A stretch of DNA of 64,000 bases from DATLED01 sp963750255 (GTDB lineage Bacteria > Actinomycetota > Acidimicrobiia > Acidimicrobiales > CADCTF01), in assembly GCA_963750255.1 (NCBI GenBank), contig CAVVPZ010000008.1:806001-870000 (forward strand), given 5' to 3'. A program made the position numbers and the translations under genes. The notes under the pieces were generated by a model. It searched no databases. It saw only the letters and a program-made list of their open reading frames with translations, and was not told the origin of the DNA. Shown piece by piece: positions 35,028-43,325 of the stretch; the first letter of the stretch is position 1; the number at the start of each line of letters is the position of its first letter.

Positions 35028-35055
35028 TCTATACGAACACCTGTTCGCCTGTCAA
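35028..35055 (-). promoter_or_regulatory. SOS promoter: LexA box between -35 and -10
   Basis: Reading on the minus strand: TTGACA (35055-35050), a 16-base spacer, then TATAGA (35033-35028). The spacer contains CGAACAGGTGTTCG (35034-35047), a perfect match to the actinobacterial SOS-box core CGAAC-N4-GTTCG. LexA bound there would block RNA polymerase. LexA control of 13E12-family genes is established in Mycobacterium tuberculosis, which fits the HNH gene immediately downstream. Confidence 0.8.
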
Positions 35056-35071
35056 CCCACCGACAGTCCCT

Positions 35072-35972
35072 TCAGCGGCGAGACAGGAGCTGCGTCTCGG
35101 CTTGGTGGAGCAGGTGTTGGAGGTGCAGGCCGCGATGCACGTCGAGGTCGTGGGCTGCGCCACGGATCGCGGCTGCGAACTCGCGACCGACGGTGGCGAA
35201 CGCCTCGGGGCCGACGGCCGCGGTGCAGTCGATCTCGAGCACGCCTGCCTCGCCGTACAGCTCGACGCCGGCGCGGTGCGGGTCGACGTTCACCGTGCCC
35301 GACAGCGCCGCACTGCTCACCACCCCCGATTCGTGCTCGAGGTCGAGCGATACCCATCCGGCGAGGTCGCCCATCGCCCGCACGCGAAACCACCGGACCG
35401 AGGCTGGCGACGAGCAGGTCAATCACGTGGGGACCGAGGTCGAGTAGGGGACCGCGCTCCAACCGCCAAGGGGTTCGAAATGGTCCACGGAGCAAGGCTC
35501 CCGAGAGGAAGTGACCCCGGCCGCCGATGGCGTCGAACGTCGCCGCCGCTCGGAGGAACGTCCGCACCGGCTCGGCGTAGCGCCACGACAGGACGACCAT
35601 CGAGGCGACCCCGGCGTCGGCCACGGCGGCTGCGAGCGCCTCGGCCCCCGCCACGTCGCCGGCGATCGGCTTCTCGAGCAACAGGGCGCACCCGGCGCGG
35701 GCAGCCTCGATGCCGAGCACCGCCTGGACATCGGGCGGAACGGCGAAGGCCACGGCATCGCAACGCGCGAACAACTCCGCCGGCGTCTGCGCCACGGCGG
35801 CCCCGTGTCGGGCTGCCAACTCGGCGGCGGCGTCGGCCCGCCTCGCCCACACGGCGTCGAAGGCGAGTCCAGGTGTCGCCGCCAGCATCGGGGCGTGGAC
35901 CATCGAGGCCCAGGGCCCGGCGCCAACCAGTCCAACCCGCACAGGCTCCGTTGTCGGTCGGGGCACCGTCAC
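35072..35972 (-). CDS. Gfo/Idh/MocA-family NAD(P) oxidoreductase, frameshifted
   Basis: About 300 aa. The Rossmann start is VRVGLVGAGPWASMVHAPML; the sugar-dehydrogenase EKP motif is CALLLEKPIAGDVAGAEAL, followed by LDLGPHVIDLLVASLG, where the catalytic His sits. After LGPVV the frame breaks near 35385, and the C-terminal sheet continues in another frame (WVSLDLEHESGVVSSAALSG, then VELYGEAGVLEIDC) to 35072. A one-base indel explains this. I chose GTG 35972; earlier starts at 36020 and 36044 add residues unlike the family. The substrate is unknown. Confidence 0.7.
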
Positions 35973-36041
35973 CGACGAAGTGTCCCAGGTTGTCGGCGAC
36001 CACGCCTGTCTTCCGGGCGCCATGGCCCTCGTGAAAGAAAT

Positions 36042-36078
36042 CACTTTCGCGATTGGTCGCTGACCAGCACTTTCGCGA
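36042..36078 (+). repeat. Direct repeat CACTTTCGCGA upstream of nrdJ
   Basis: The 11-base sequence CACTTTCGCGA occurs at 36042-36052 and again at 36068-36078, offset by 26 bases, ending 12 bases upstream of the nrdJ -35 box. Spacing of about 2.5 helical turns places copies on opposite DNA faces. It may be an activator or repressor site for nrdJ or for the divergent oxidoreductase; I cannot assign a protein. Confidence 0.45.
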
Positions 36079-36089
36079 CCCCCTGATCG

Positions 36090-36170
36090 TTGACAGGCTC
36101 GTAATTACGGTGGTGTAATGAACCCCGCATCTCGCGTCCGAGCTGCAGGCTGACCACAACATGTTGTGGT
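36090..36170 (+). promoter_or_regulatory. nrdJ promoter with an 18-bp palindromic operator
   Basis: TTGACA (36090-36095), an 18-base spacer and TGTAAT (36114-36119) form a good sigma-70-like promoter. Downstream, ACCACAACATGTTGTGGT (36153-36170) is a perfect 18-base palindrome in the 5' leader. It resembles an NrdR box (ACA-rich palindrome with ATGT core), but NrdR normally uses two boxes about three helical turns apart and I see only one. No cobalamin riboswitch is evident in the short leader. Confidence 0.6.
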
Positions 36171-36212
36171 TGGATGGGGAATCGGACCGAACGGACCGCA
36201 GGGAGAACAGAC

Positions 36213-38996
36213 ATGGCAATCGCACCGGAGCGGATGGGGATCGGCCTCCGCCGGCACTTCACCACCGAAGGGGTTCACCCCTACGACACGGTGACCTGGG
36301 AACGCCGCGACGCCCGCATCACCAACTACCGCGACGGAGCGGTGGCCTTCGAACAGCTCGGTGTCGAGGTCCCCTCCACCTGGAGCGTCAACGCCACCAA
36401 CATCCTCGCCCAGAAGTACTTCCGGGGCCCGCTCAACACGCCGGAGCGGGAGTCGTCGCTCAAGCAGGTGGCCGATCGGGTGGCCGACACCATCACCGCC
36501 TGGGGCGTCAAGGACGGCTACTTCACCGACGACAGCGAGGCCGAGGCCTTCCGGGCCGAGCTCAAGTACCTGATCGTCCACCAGAAGGCGGCGTTCAACT
36601 CCCCGGTCTGGTTCAACATCGGCGTCAAGGGCGTTCCCCAGCAGGCCAGCGCCTGCTTCATCCTCGCCGTCGACGACGACATGAACGCCATCCTCAACTG
36701 GTACGTCGAAGAGGGCACGATCTTCCGGGGCGGCTCCGGCGCCGGGATCAACTTGTCCAAGATCCGTTCGTCCCAGGAGCTCGTCCACGGGGGCGGCACC
36801 GCCTCGGGTCCGGTCAGCTTCATGCGCGGCGCCGATGCCTCGGCCGGCACCATCAAGTCGGGCGGCAAGACCCGCCGCGCCGCCAAGATGGTCATCCTCA
36901 ACGCCGACCACCCCGACATCGAGGACTTCATCTGGTGCAAGGCCATCGAGGAGCGCAAGGCCCGCGCCCTGCGAGACGCCGGCTTCGACATGGACCTCGA
37001 CGGTAAGGACAGCCACTCGATCCAGTACCAGAACGCCAACAACTCCGTGCGGGTCACCGACGAGTTCATGCAGGCCGTGCTCGACGATGCCGATTGGGAC
37101 TTGAAGACGGTCACCACCGGCGAGGTCGTCCGCACCCTCAAGGCCCGCGAACTCTTCCGGCAGATGATGAAGGCGTCGTGGGAGTGCGCTGATCCGGGCA
37201 TGCAGTTCGACACGACGATCAACAAGTGGCACACCGCCCACACGACGGGTCGCATCAACGGCTCCAACCCGTGCAGCGAGTACATGCACCTCGACAACTC
37301 GGCGTGCAACCTCGCCTCGCTCAACCTGCTCACGTTCCTCGACGCCGACGGCACCTTCGACGTCACCGGGTTCACCGCCGCCACAGAGGTCGTGTTCACG
37401 GCCCAGGAGATCCTCGTCGGTAACAGCGACTACCCGACCGAGAAGATCGGCGACACCGCCCGCCGCTTCCGCCAGTTGGGCATCGGCTACGCCAACCTCG
37501 GCGCCCTCCTCATGGCCCAGGGCATGGCCTACGACAGCGACGACGGACGGGCCTGGGCCGCAGCCATCACCGCCCTGCTCACCGGTACCTCCTACGCGGT
37601 GTCGGCTCGGACGGCAGCTCGGATGGGGCCCTTCGCCGGCTACTCCGAGAACAAGGAGCACATGCTGCGGGTGCTGCGCATGCACCGCGACGAGGTGGCG
37701 CGGATCGACGAGGTCCGAGTCCAGACGTCGCTGCTCGACGCCGCCCAGGAAGCGTGGGACGACGCCGTCGACTTCGGCGAGCGTTTCGGAGTCCGCAACA
37801 GCCAGGCATCGGTGCTCGCCCCGACCGGCACCATCGGGTTGCTGATGGACTGCGACACCACCGGCATCGAGCCCGACCTCGGGTTGGTCAAGATGAAGAA
37901 GCTCGTTGGCGGCGGCACGATGTCGATCGTCAACCAGACGATCCCGCGTGCGCTGCGCAAGCTCGGCTACTCCGAGGACCAGGTCTCCTCGATCATCGCC
38001 TACATCGACACCAACAAGTCGCTGATCGGGTCGCCCGACCTTGCCGCCGAGCACCTCTCCGTGTTCGCCTGCTCCATGGGTGACAACACGATTCACTACA
38101 TGGGTCACGTCAGGATGATGGCCGCCGTCCAGCCCTTCATCTCCGGCGCCATCTCCAAGACCGTGAACTGCCCCGAAGAGGCGACGGTCGAAGACCTCGA
38201 GCAGCTCCACATCGAGGCCTGGAAGCTCGGCCTCAAGGCCGTCGCCATCTACCGCGACAACTGCAAGGTGGCCCAGCCCCTGTCGACGGTCAAGAAGGAT
38301 GCGCCGGCGTCGGCGGCCGAAGCCCACGACGCCGAGTTGGCGGAGAAGGTGGCCAAGCTCGAGGCGGCGCTGTCCAATCAGACGACCGTCGTCGTCAAGC
38401 AGCCCATCCGTGAGCGCCTGCCCCGCAAGCGCCGGGCGTCGACGTTCTCGTTCCGGGTCGCCGACTGCGAGGGCTATGTCAACGTCGGCGAGTACGACGA
38501 CGGACGTCCGGGCGAGCTGTTCCTCAAGGTGTCCAAGCAAGGCTCGACGCTCGCCGGCGTCATGGACGCCTTCGCCATCTCCGTCTCGCTCGGCCTGCAG
38601 CACGGTGTGCCGCTCAAGACCTACGTCCAGAAGTACACCAACATGCGCTTCGAGCCCGCCGGTATGACCGACGATCCCGAGCTGCGCATCGCCCAGTCCC
38701 TCGTCGACTACATCTTCCGCCGCATGGCCGTCGACTACCTGCCCGAAGCCGAGCGCCTCGAGTTGGGCATCCAGACGACCGGTGAGCGCATCCAGCCCAC
38801 GTTGCCCGGCGTCGACGAGGCCATGCAGCGCGACGAACCGGTCGTCGAGGCCGTGGTTGACGTCCGCACGACCGAGGCGCCCGCCGGCGTGTTCCACTCC
38901 GACGCCCCGTTCTGCGGGCAGTGCGGCGTGCAGATGCAGCGGGCCGGCTCCTGCCACGCCTGCCCCAGTTGCGGCACGACGAGCGGCTGTTCGTAG
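36213..38996 (+). CDS. nrdJ: Vitamin B12-dependent (class II) ribonucleoside-diphosphate reductase
   Basis: A 927-aa class II reductase that makes deoxynucleotides using adenosylcobalamin, without oxygen or a second subunit. Visible landmarks are FNSPVWFNIGV, GGSGAGINLSKIR, the active-site NPCSEYMHLDNSACNLASLNL (about residues 350-370), APTGTIGLLMDCDTTGIEP, and the C-terminal redox/zinc tail CGQCGVQMQRAGSCHACPSCGTTSGC. An intein is absent. ATG 36213 has a GGGAGA site 8 bases upstream. A 14-bp hairpin at 39007 follows the stop. Confidence 0.95.
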   Translation: MAIAPERMGIGLRRHFTTEGVHPYDTVTWERRDARITNYRDGAVAFEQLGVEVPSTWSVNATNILAQKYFRGPLNTPERESSLKQVADRVADTITAWGVKDGYFTDDSEAEAFRAELKYLIVHQKAAFNSPVWFNIGVKGVPQQASACFILAVDDDMNAILNWYVEEGTIFRGGSGAGINLSKIRSSQELVHGGGTASGPVSFMRGADASAGTIKSGGKTRRAAKMVILNADHPDIEDFIWCKAIEERKARALRDAGFDMDLDGKDSHSIQYQNANNSVRVTDEFMQAVLDDADWDLKTVTTGEVVRTLKARELFRQMMKASWECADPGMQFDTTINKWHTAHTTGRINGSNPCSEYMHLDNSACNLASLNLLTFLDADGTFDVTGFTAATEVVFTAQEILVGNSDYPTEKIGDTARRFRQLGIGYANLGALLMAQGMAYDSDDGRAWAAAITALLTGTSYAVSARTAARMGPFAGYSENKEHMLRVLRMHRDEVARIDEVRVQTSLLDAAQEAWDDAVDFGERFGVRNSQASVLAPTGTIGLLMDCDTTGIEPDLGLVKMKKLVGGGTMSIVNQTIPRALRKLGYSEDQVSSIIAYIDTNKSLIGSPDLAAEHLSVFACSMGDNTIHYMGHVRMMAAVQPFISGAISKTVNCPEEATVEDLEQLHIEAWKLGLKAVAIYRDNCKVAQPLSTVKKDAPASAAEAHDAELAEKVAKLEAALSNQTTVVVKQPIRERLPRKRRASTFSFRVADCEGYVNVGEYDDGRPGELFLKVSKQGSTLAGVMDAFAISVSLGLQHGVPLKTYVQKYTNMRFEPAGMTDDPELRIAQSLVDYIFRRMAVDYLPEAERLELGIQTTGERIQPTLPGVDEAMQRDEPVVEAVVDVRTTEAPAGVFHSDAPFCGQCGVQMQRAGSCHACPSCGTTSGCS

Positions 38997-39006
38997 CGTC
39001 TAAATC

Positions 39007-39058
39007 CCGTTTTGGGCAGGCTCAGTTCGCACTCGCGCTCTGGTCCTGCCCAAAACGG
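39007..39058. terminator. 14-bp perfect inverted repeat between nrdJ and a convergent gene
   Basis: CCGTTTTGGGCAGG (39007-39020) and CCTGCCCAAAACGG (39045-39058) form a perfect stem with a 24-base loop, 10 bases after the nrdJ stop. The four-T/four-A run in each arm suits bidirectional termination. The right arm lies inside the last codons of the ParB-like gene and its stop is in the loop, so that gene's tail is shaped by the hairpin. Confidence 0.7.
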
Positions 39059-39486
39059 TGGCGGTCGGCTTCGGACTCGAATCCAACGATGGCCCATACC
39101 TCGATCTCCCCCGCCTGTCGGAGGCTCTCGACGCGGTGATTGCCGTCCTCGAGGACGAGTTGGTCGTTGCGGTAGGTGACGATCACGGGCGGGGGAGTCC
39201 AACCGTCCTCGACCTTGCCCTCCATCTCCGATACGTCGTCGCGCCACTCCTCTTCGTCGGTGGGGCACAGCACGGGGTGATCTGCGGGCCCGGCCAACCG
39301 GTGTAGTCGGTCGAGAGGAAGCTTCATCGGGCCCGTCCACGATCGCGGGGGTGCGGTGAGTTGGCGGCCGAGGGTGGCGTTGTCGCTGCCCGGGCTGGCG
39401 AGGAACTCACCCACCCAGCGATTGAGGTCGCCGCTGTCGGCTGCGGCTCGGGCGGAGTCGAGGGAGTAGTCGGGTTCGGCACGCAT
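39022..39486 (-). CDS. ParB/Srx-fold protein
   Basis: A 154-aa protein with a ParB-N/sulfiredoxin-like core: PPPVIVTYRNDQLVLEDGNHRVESLRQAGEIEVWAIVGF, where GNHR is the signature of the nucleotide-binding loop. The N-terminal ~60 residues are unfamiliar (LNRWVGEFLASPGSDNATLG). No HTH is present, so it is not a chromosome-partition ParB; a stand-alone enzyme or nuclease-fold protein of unknown role is more likely. ATG 39486; the stop falls in the shared hairpin loop. Confidence 0.7.
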   Translation of the reverse strand: MRAEPDYSLDSARAAADSGDLNRWVGEFLASPGSDNATLGRQLTAPPRSWTGPMKLPLDRLHRLAGPADHPVLCPTDEEEWRDDVSEMEGKVEDGWTPPPVIVTYRNDQLVLEDGNHRVESLRQAGEIEVWAIVGFESEADRHRFGQDQSASAN

Positions 39487-39495
39487 GGATCGTCC

Positions 39496-40143
39496 TTACC
39501 CGGTCGACTCGACCACCTCACGCTCGAGGTCGACCAGATGGGCGGTGTCGTTGAACGAACGTAACGTCCAGCCGTCCTCGTCGTGGGACCACTCGGTTAC
39601 GCCCGTGTTGGTCGGCTGGATGCGGCCACCGCCGCCGAGCAGGGGGAGGCCGAGGAGGACACGCAGGGACGCCTGGATTACGCCGGCATGACAAACCGCG
39701 ACCACCGTCTGGTCGCCGTATGTCGACGCCAAGCGATCGAGCATTGACGCCACGCGGGCGTGGAAGCTGTTCCAACTCTCACCGTCGGGAGCGAAGACGC
39801 GGTCGGGTTCACCTTTCATGTCGAAGGAGCCGTAGCGCGTGCCGTACTCGGCCCACTCCAGTCCGTCGGCCTCTCCGGTGTGGATTTCGCACAAGTCGCA
39901 CTCGCGCGCGAATGACTCGATGCCGAGGCCCGGTGCGATGACATCGGCAGTCTCGATGGCGCGGGGAATGACGCTGGCCACCAGGGCGTCGGCCCGGATC
40001 CGGCCGGTGGCCAGGAGATGGTCGCGGAGGGCGCCAGCTTGGCGTCGTCCGAGATCCGTGAGGCCCGAGCACCCGCGCGGACCGCCGATGACGCCGTGGA
40101 ACCCTGCGTGCGCGTCGCCGTGACGGACGAGGAAGAGTCGCAT
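39496..40143 (-). CDS. Histidine phosphatase (phosphoglycerate-mutase-like)
   Basis: A 215-aa protein. The catalytic RHG is in RLFLVRHGDAHAG at the extreme N-terminus, with the second His in TVVAVCHAGVIQASL near residue 160 and a supporting Arg/Glu in the middle (ECDLCEIHTGEADGLEW). The substrate is unknown. The open frame extends upstream to 40644, but ATG 40143 begins directly at the catalytic strand, and the extension overlaps the divergent SDR gene. The next gene downstream is 9 bases away. Confidence 0.85.
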   Translation of the reverse strand: MRLFLVRHGDAHAGFHGVIGGPRGCSGLTDLGRRQAGALRDHLLATGRIRADALVASVIPRAIETADVIAPGLGIESFARECDLCEIHTGEADGLEWAEYGTRYGSFDMKGEPDRVFAPDGESWNSFHARVASMLDRLASTYGDQTVVAVCHAGVIQASLRVLLGLPLLGGGGRIQPTNTGVTEWSHDEDGWTLRSFNDTAHLVDLEREVVESTG

Positions 40144-40189
40144 ACCCGGGTTCTTCCCCAAAATCCCGCGGGACCGTAGGGTCGGCGTC

Positions 40190-40930
40190 GTGGGCGATCG
40201 ATTCGACGGACGTACGGCCATCGTCACTGGCGCAGGATCTGGGATCGGACGGGCGGTCGCCCGTCGCCTCGGCGCCGAAGGCGCACTGGTGGTGGCCGCC
40301 GATGTGTCCTCCGACCGGGTCGAGGCGGTCGTCGCCGAACTCCCGCCCACGGCCGTGGGCGTCGTCGGCGACGTGTCCGACCAAGGCGACGTCGAGCGGA
40401 TCGTGGCCGCAGCCGGCGACACCATCGATGCGCTCGCCAACGTGGCTGGGATCATGGACGGCTTCCTGCCGCCGCACGAACTCGATGACGCCACCTGGGA
40501 GCGCGTCATCGCCGTGAACCTGACCGGGCCGATGCGACTCATCCGGGCCGTGGTCCCTGCCATGCTCGCCGCCGGCCGAGGCACCATCGTCAACGTGGCA
40601 TCGGAGGCCGCGCTGCGGGGTTCGGCCAGCGGCGCGGCATACACGGCGTCGAAGCACGCACTGGTCGGTCTGACTCGGTCGACGGCGGTGTTTTATGGAC
40701 CGTCCGGGCTCCGCTGCAACGCCGTGTGTCCCGGCGCCGTCATGACCAACATCGAGGCCGCGTCGCGGTCCGAGTTCGCCATGCAGGTTGTCGGACGGCA
40801 CGTTGCCGCCGTTCCTTCCATCGCGACGCCCGAGCAGTTGGCGGCGGCGATCTGTTGGCTGGCCAGTGACGACGCCGCCAACGTGAACGGCGCCGTCCTG
40901 GCCTCGGACGGGGGTTGGTCGGCTATTTGA
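40190..40930 (+). CDS. Short-chain dehydrogenase/reductase
   Basis: A 246-aa classical SDR: TGAGSGIGRAVARRLG cofactor loop, ANVAGIMDG (NAG-type), the catalytic Ser near 140 and YTASKHALVGLTRSTAV (Y-x3-K), ending in NGAVLASDGGWSAI. NAD(H) or NADP(H)-dependent; the alcohol/ketone substrate is unknown. GTG 40190 follows TAGGGT (40177-40182) by 7 bases, a leaderless start. Its 3' end overlaps the convergent acyl-CoA dehydrogenase by 8 bases. Confidence 0.88.
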   Translation: MGDRFDGRTAIVTGAGSGIGRAVARRLGAEGALVVAADVSSDRVEAVVAELPPTAVGVVGDVSDQGDVERIVAAAGDTIDALANVAGIMDGFLPPHELDDATWERVIAVNLTGPMRLIRAVVPAMLAAGRGTIVNVASEAALRGSASGAAYTASKHALVGLTRSTAVFYGPSGLRCNAVCPGAVMTNIEAASRSEFAMQVVGRHVAAVPSIATPEQLAAAICWLASDDAANVNGAVLASDGGWSAI

Positions 40931-43079
40931 GCAGCGGGTCGCGAGGGAGGCCGAGGATGCGCTCGCCGATCTGGTTGCGCTTGATCTCCGACGTACCACC
41001 GGCGATCGACATGCCACGGTGCATCAGCACGAGCATGTTGGACATGCCGGCGGCGCCATCCATGAACGCAGAGTCCTGGCCGTTGAGCTCGGTGAGGATG
41101 GCAGCCGACTCGTGGCCGAACTCTGAGAGGACGAGCTTGGTGATGGCGCCTTCCGGACCGGGCTCGGCGCCCGACACGGCGCGGTTGGCCGAGCGGAGGT
41201 TGAGGAGGCCCATGGCCTGGTGCTCGGCGATGTAGCGCCCGATCCGGGGTGCGCCGCCGGTGAGCCGCTCGGCGTTGGCGTCGAACGGGCCGACGAGGGC
41301 CCCGCCCGGCATCGACATGCCGCCGTCGCCGCCGCCAATGCTCACGCTCTCGTTGCCGAGCGTGGCTCGGGCCACCGTCCAGCCGCCATCGACGGGACCG
41401 ACGACATCGTCGTCGGCCACGAAGACATCGCTGAAGAACACCTCGTTGAACTCCGAGTTGCCGGTGGTCATCTTGAGCGGCCGGACCTCGACGCCCTTGG
41501 CGTGCATGTCGATGGCCATCGTGGTGATGCCGTCGTGCTTGGGGACGTCGGGGTTGGTGCGCACGGTGGCGAAGCCCATGCCGGCGACGTGGGCGCCGCT
41601 GGTCCAGACCTTCTGGCCGTTGACGAGCCATCCGCCGTCGACCCGGGTGGCCTTGGTCTTGATGCCGGCGGCGTCGGAGCCGGCGTCGGGCTCGCTGAAG
41701 AGCTGGCACCAGATGACGTCGTGGTTGAGCGCCGGGCTTGACCCAGCGGGCGACCTGGTCGTCGGTGCCGTGCTGGATGATGGTGAGGATGTTCCACCCC
41801 GTGATGCCGTAGCCGGGACGGCGGATGCCGGCGGCCCCGAACTCCTGCTCGATGACGAGTTGCTCGATGGCGCCCGCGTCGCGCCCGAAGGGCTTGGGCC
41901 AGTTGGGCACCGCGTAACCGGAGTCGATGAGCTTGGCCTTCTGCTCGTCGGCTGACGAGGCCCTTGACGCTCTCGACGAACGCGCTGGACCTCGGTGCGG
42001 ATGGCCTCGGCCTCGGGCGGAAGCTCGATCGCCTTCTCGCGGACGACGCCTCGCCGGGTGAGCTCGACGATGTCGGCCGCCGCCTTGCCCGCCTCGAGTT
42101 GGGTGAGCAGGGTGGTGGCCCGGCGCATGTAGAGGTGGGCGTCGTGCTCCCAGGTGATGGCGATGCCGCCGTGCACTTGGGTGTTGAGGTTGGCGCACAG
42201 ATCGGCGGCCGGGGCCGACAGCGTGGCTGCCACCGCGGCGGCGTAGGACAACTGATCGCCGCCGGTGGTCGACGCCCGAGCAGCGTCCCACACGGCGGAG
42301 GTGGCCAACTCGGTGGCGACGGCCATGTTGGCGCAGTGGTGCTTGACGCCTTGGTACATGGCGATCGGTCGACCGAATTGCAGCCGGTTCTTGGCGTACT
42401 CGGCGGCCATGTTGGTGCACTCGCGGGCCACGCCCACGGCGTCGGCCGAGAGAATGACCCGGGCCAGGTCGACGAAGGTCTGGCGGGCGCCGGCCACGAC
42501 GGTTGCGGTCGCGCCGTCGAGCGTGACGCGGGCCGAGCGTCGGGTGGGATCGAGGTTCGGCGGCACCTTCACGTCGACGCCGTCACCGACTTCGATGATG
42601 ACGACGTCGTCGCCGCTGGTGGCCACGATGAGGTTGGCCAAGCCACCGCCGAGCACGGCGCCGGCCGAACCCGACGCCTTGTCGCCGGCCACGGAAATCG
42701 ATCCGCCGAGGGCGACGCCGCCGATCACCGAACCGTCGGCCAGGCCGGGAAGGAGGCGGGCCTTGGTGGCGTCGTCGGCTGTCGCGGCGATGACTGCGCT
42801 GGCGATGACCGTCGGGACGAAGGGACCGGGTGCGACCATGCGGGCCATCTCTTCGACCACGATCACGAGCTCTTCGATGCCATAACCCGAACCGCCCTGG
42901 GACTCGGGGAGGTGGAGGCCGAGCCACCCGAGCTCGACGACGTCAGCCCAGAGCTTGGGGAGGCCCTCGGTGGGCGACTCGAGCAGTTCGCGAGCGGCAT
43001 CGCGAGCGTTGCGACGGGTGAGCAGGTCGGCGGCAGTGCTGGCCAGCGCCCGGTGGTCTTCGGTGATCGCGATCGACAT
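40923..43079 (-). CDS. Double-length acyl-CoA dehydrogenase, two frameshifts
   Basis: About 720 aa holding two acyl-CoA dehydrogenase modules. The first (residues ~1-375) has WLGLHLPESQGGSGYGIEEL, AKNRLQFGRPIAMYQGVKH and QVHGGIAITWEHDAHLYMRRA. The second has IEQEFGAAGIRRPGYGITGWNI, LFSEPDAGSDAAGIKTKATRVDGGWLVNGQKVWTSGA, and ends MSIAGGTSEIKRNQIGERILGLP. The stretch joining them (41735-41958) is coherent only in another frame, implying two compensating single-base indels. It likely acts on branched, steroid or unusual acyl-CoAs. ATG 43079 follows TAGCGT (43086-43091) by 6 bases. Confidence 0.8.
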   Translation of the reverse strand: MSIAITEDHRALASTAADLLTRRNARDAARELLESPTEGLPKLWADVVELGWLGLHLPESQGGSGYGIEELVIVVEEMARMVAPGPFVPTVIASAVIAATADDATKARLLPGLADGSVIGGVALGGSISVAGDKASGSAGAVLGGGLANLIVATSGDDVVIIEVGDGVDVKVPPNLDPTRRSARVTLDGATATVVAGARQTFVDLARVILSADAVGVARECTNMAAEYAKNRLQFGRPIAMYQGVKHHCANMAVATELATSAVWDAARASTTGGDQLSYAAAVAATLSAPAADLCANLNTQVHGGIAITWEHDAHLYMRRATTLLTQLEAGKAAADIVELTRRGVVREKAIELPPEAEAIRTEVQRVRRERQGPRQPTSRRPSSSTPVTRCPTGPSPSGATRAPSSNSSSSRSSGPPASAVPATASRGGTSSPSSSTAPTTRSPAGSSPALNHDVIWCQLFSEPDAGSDAAGIKTKATRVDGGWLVNGQKVWTSGAHVAGMGFATVRTNPDVPKHDGITTMAIDMHAKGVEVRPLKMTTGNSEFNEVFFSDVFVADDDVVGPVDGGWTVARATLGNESVSIGGGDGGMSMPGGALVGPFDANAERLTGGAPRIGRYIAEHQAMGLLNLRSANRAVSGAEPGPEGAITKLVLSEFGHESAAILTELNGQDSAFMDGAAGMSNMLVLMHRGMSIAGGTSEIKRNQIGERILGLPRDPLLK

Positions 43080-43157
43080 GGCCAGACGCTACGCCGAATC
43101 GGACATTCGCCGCCCGGCCTCCGCCCCGTCCTCAGGCCCCGTCCTCGCACGTTGAGG

Positions 43158-43226
43158 TGGCCGTTGCGGTCGTTCCAACCCGTTGCGGTGGCCGAAACGG
43201 CCGCCGCAACGGCCACGGCAACGGGA
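43158..43226. repeat. Nested inverted repeats between divergent genes
   Basis: GTGGCCGTTGCGG (43158-43170) is inverted at 43204-43216. A second, partly overlapping pair (CCCGTTGCGGTGGCC near 43180 and GGCCACGGCAACGGG near 43212) matches at 14 of 15 bases with a 17-base loop. The words GTTGCGG and CAACGG recur five times here. The rest of 43080-43325 holds the leaderless promoter of the acyl-CoA dehydrogenase and the GGAG ribosome site for the SDR at 43326. Confidence 0.6.
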
Positions 43227-43325
43227 TGGGGCGACCACTTTGGCCACCCCAACGAGGAATGGGCATTCGACGGGGGTGGTCGCGGTGGGCAAGGGTGGGC
43301 GTTCTCACGGGGAATGGAGTCCGAA

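Noticed and set aside
36045..36212. Cobalamin riboswitch ahead of the B12-dependent reductase
   Set aside because: Only about 90 bases separate the likely transcription start from the gene, with no B12-box-like sequence; the palindrome fits a protein operator better.
36105..38957. 950-codon open frame antisense to nrdJ
   Set aside because: It mirrors the codon structure of a certain nrdJ gene in high-GC DNA, has no family motifs and consists of Val/Gly/Asp-rich shadow sequence.
39022..39486. Chromosome-partition ParB
   Set aside because: The protein lacks an HTH and ParA neighbour; only the ParB-N/Srx nucleotide-loop fold is present.
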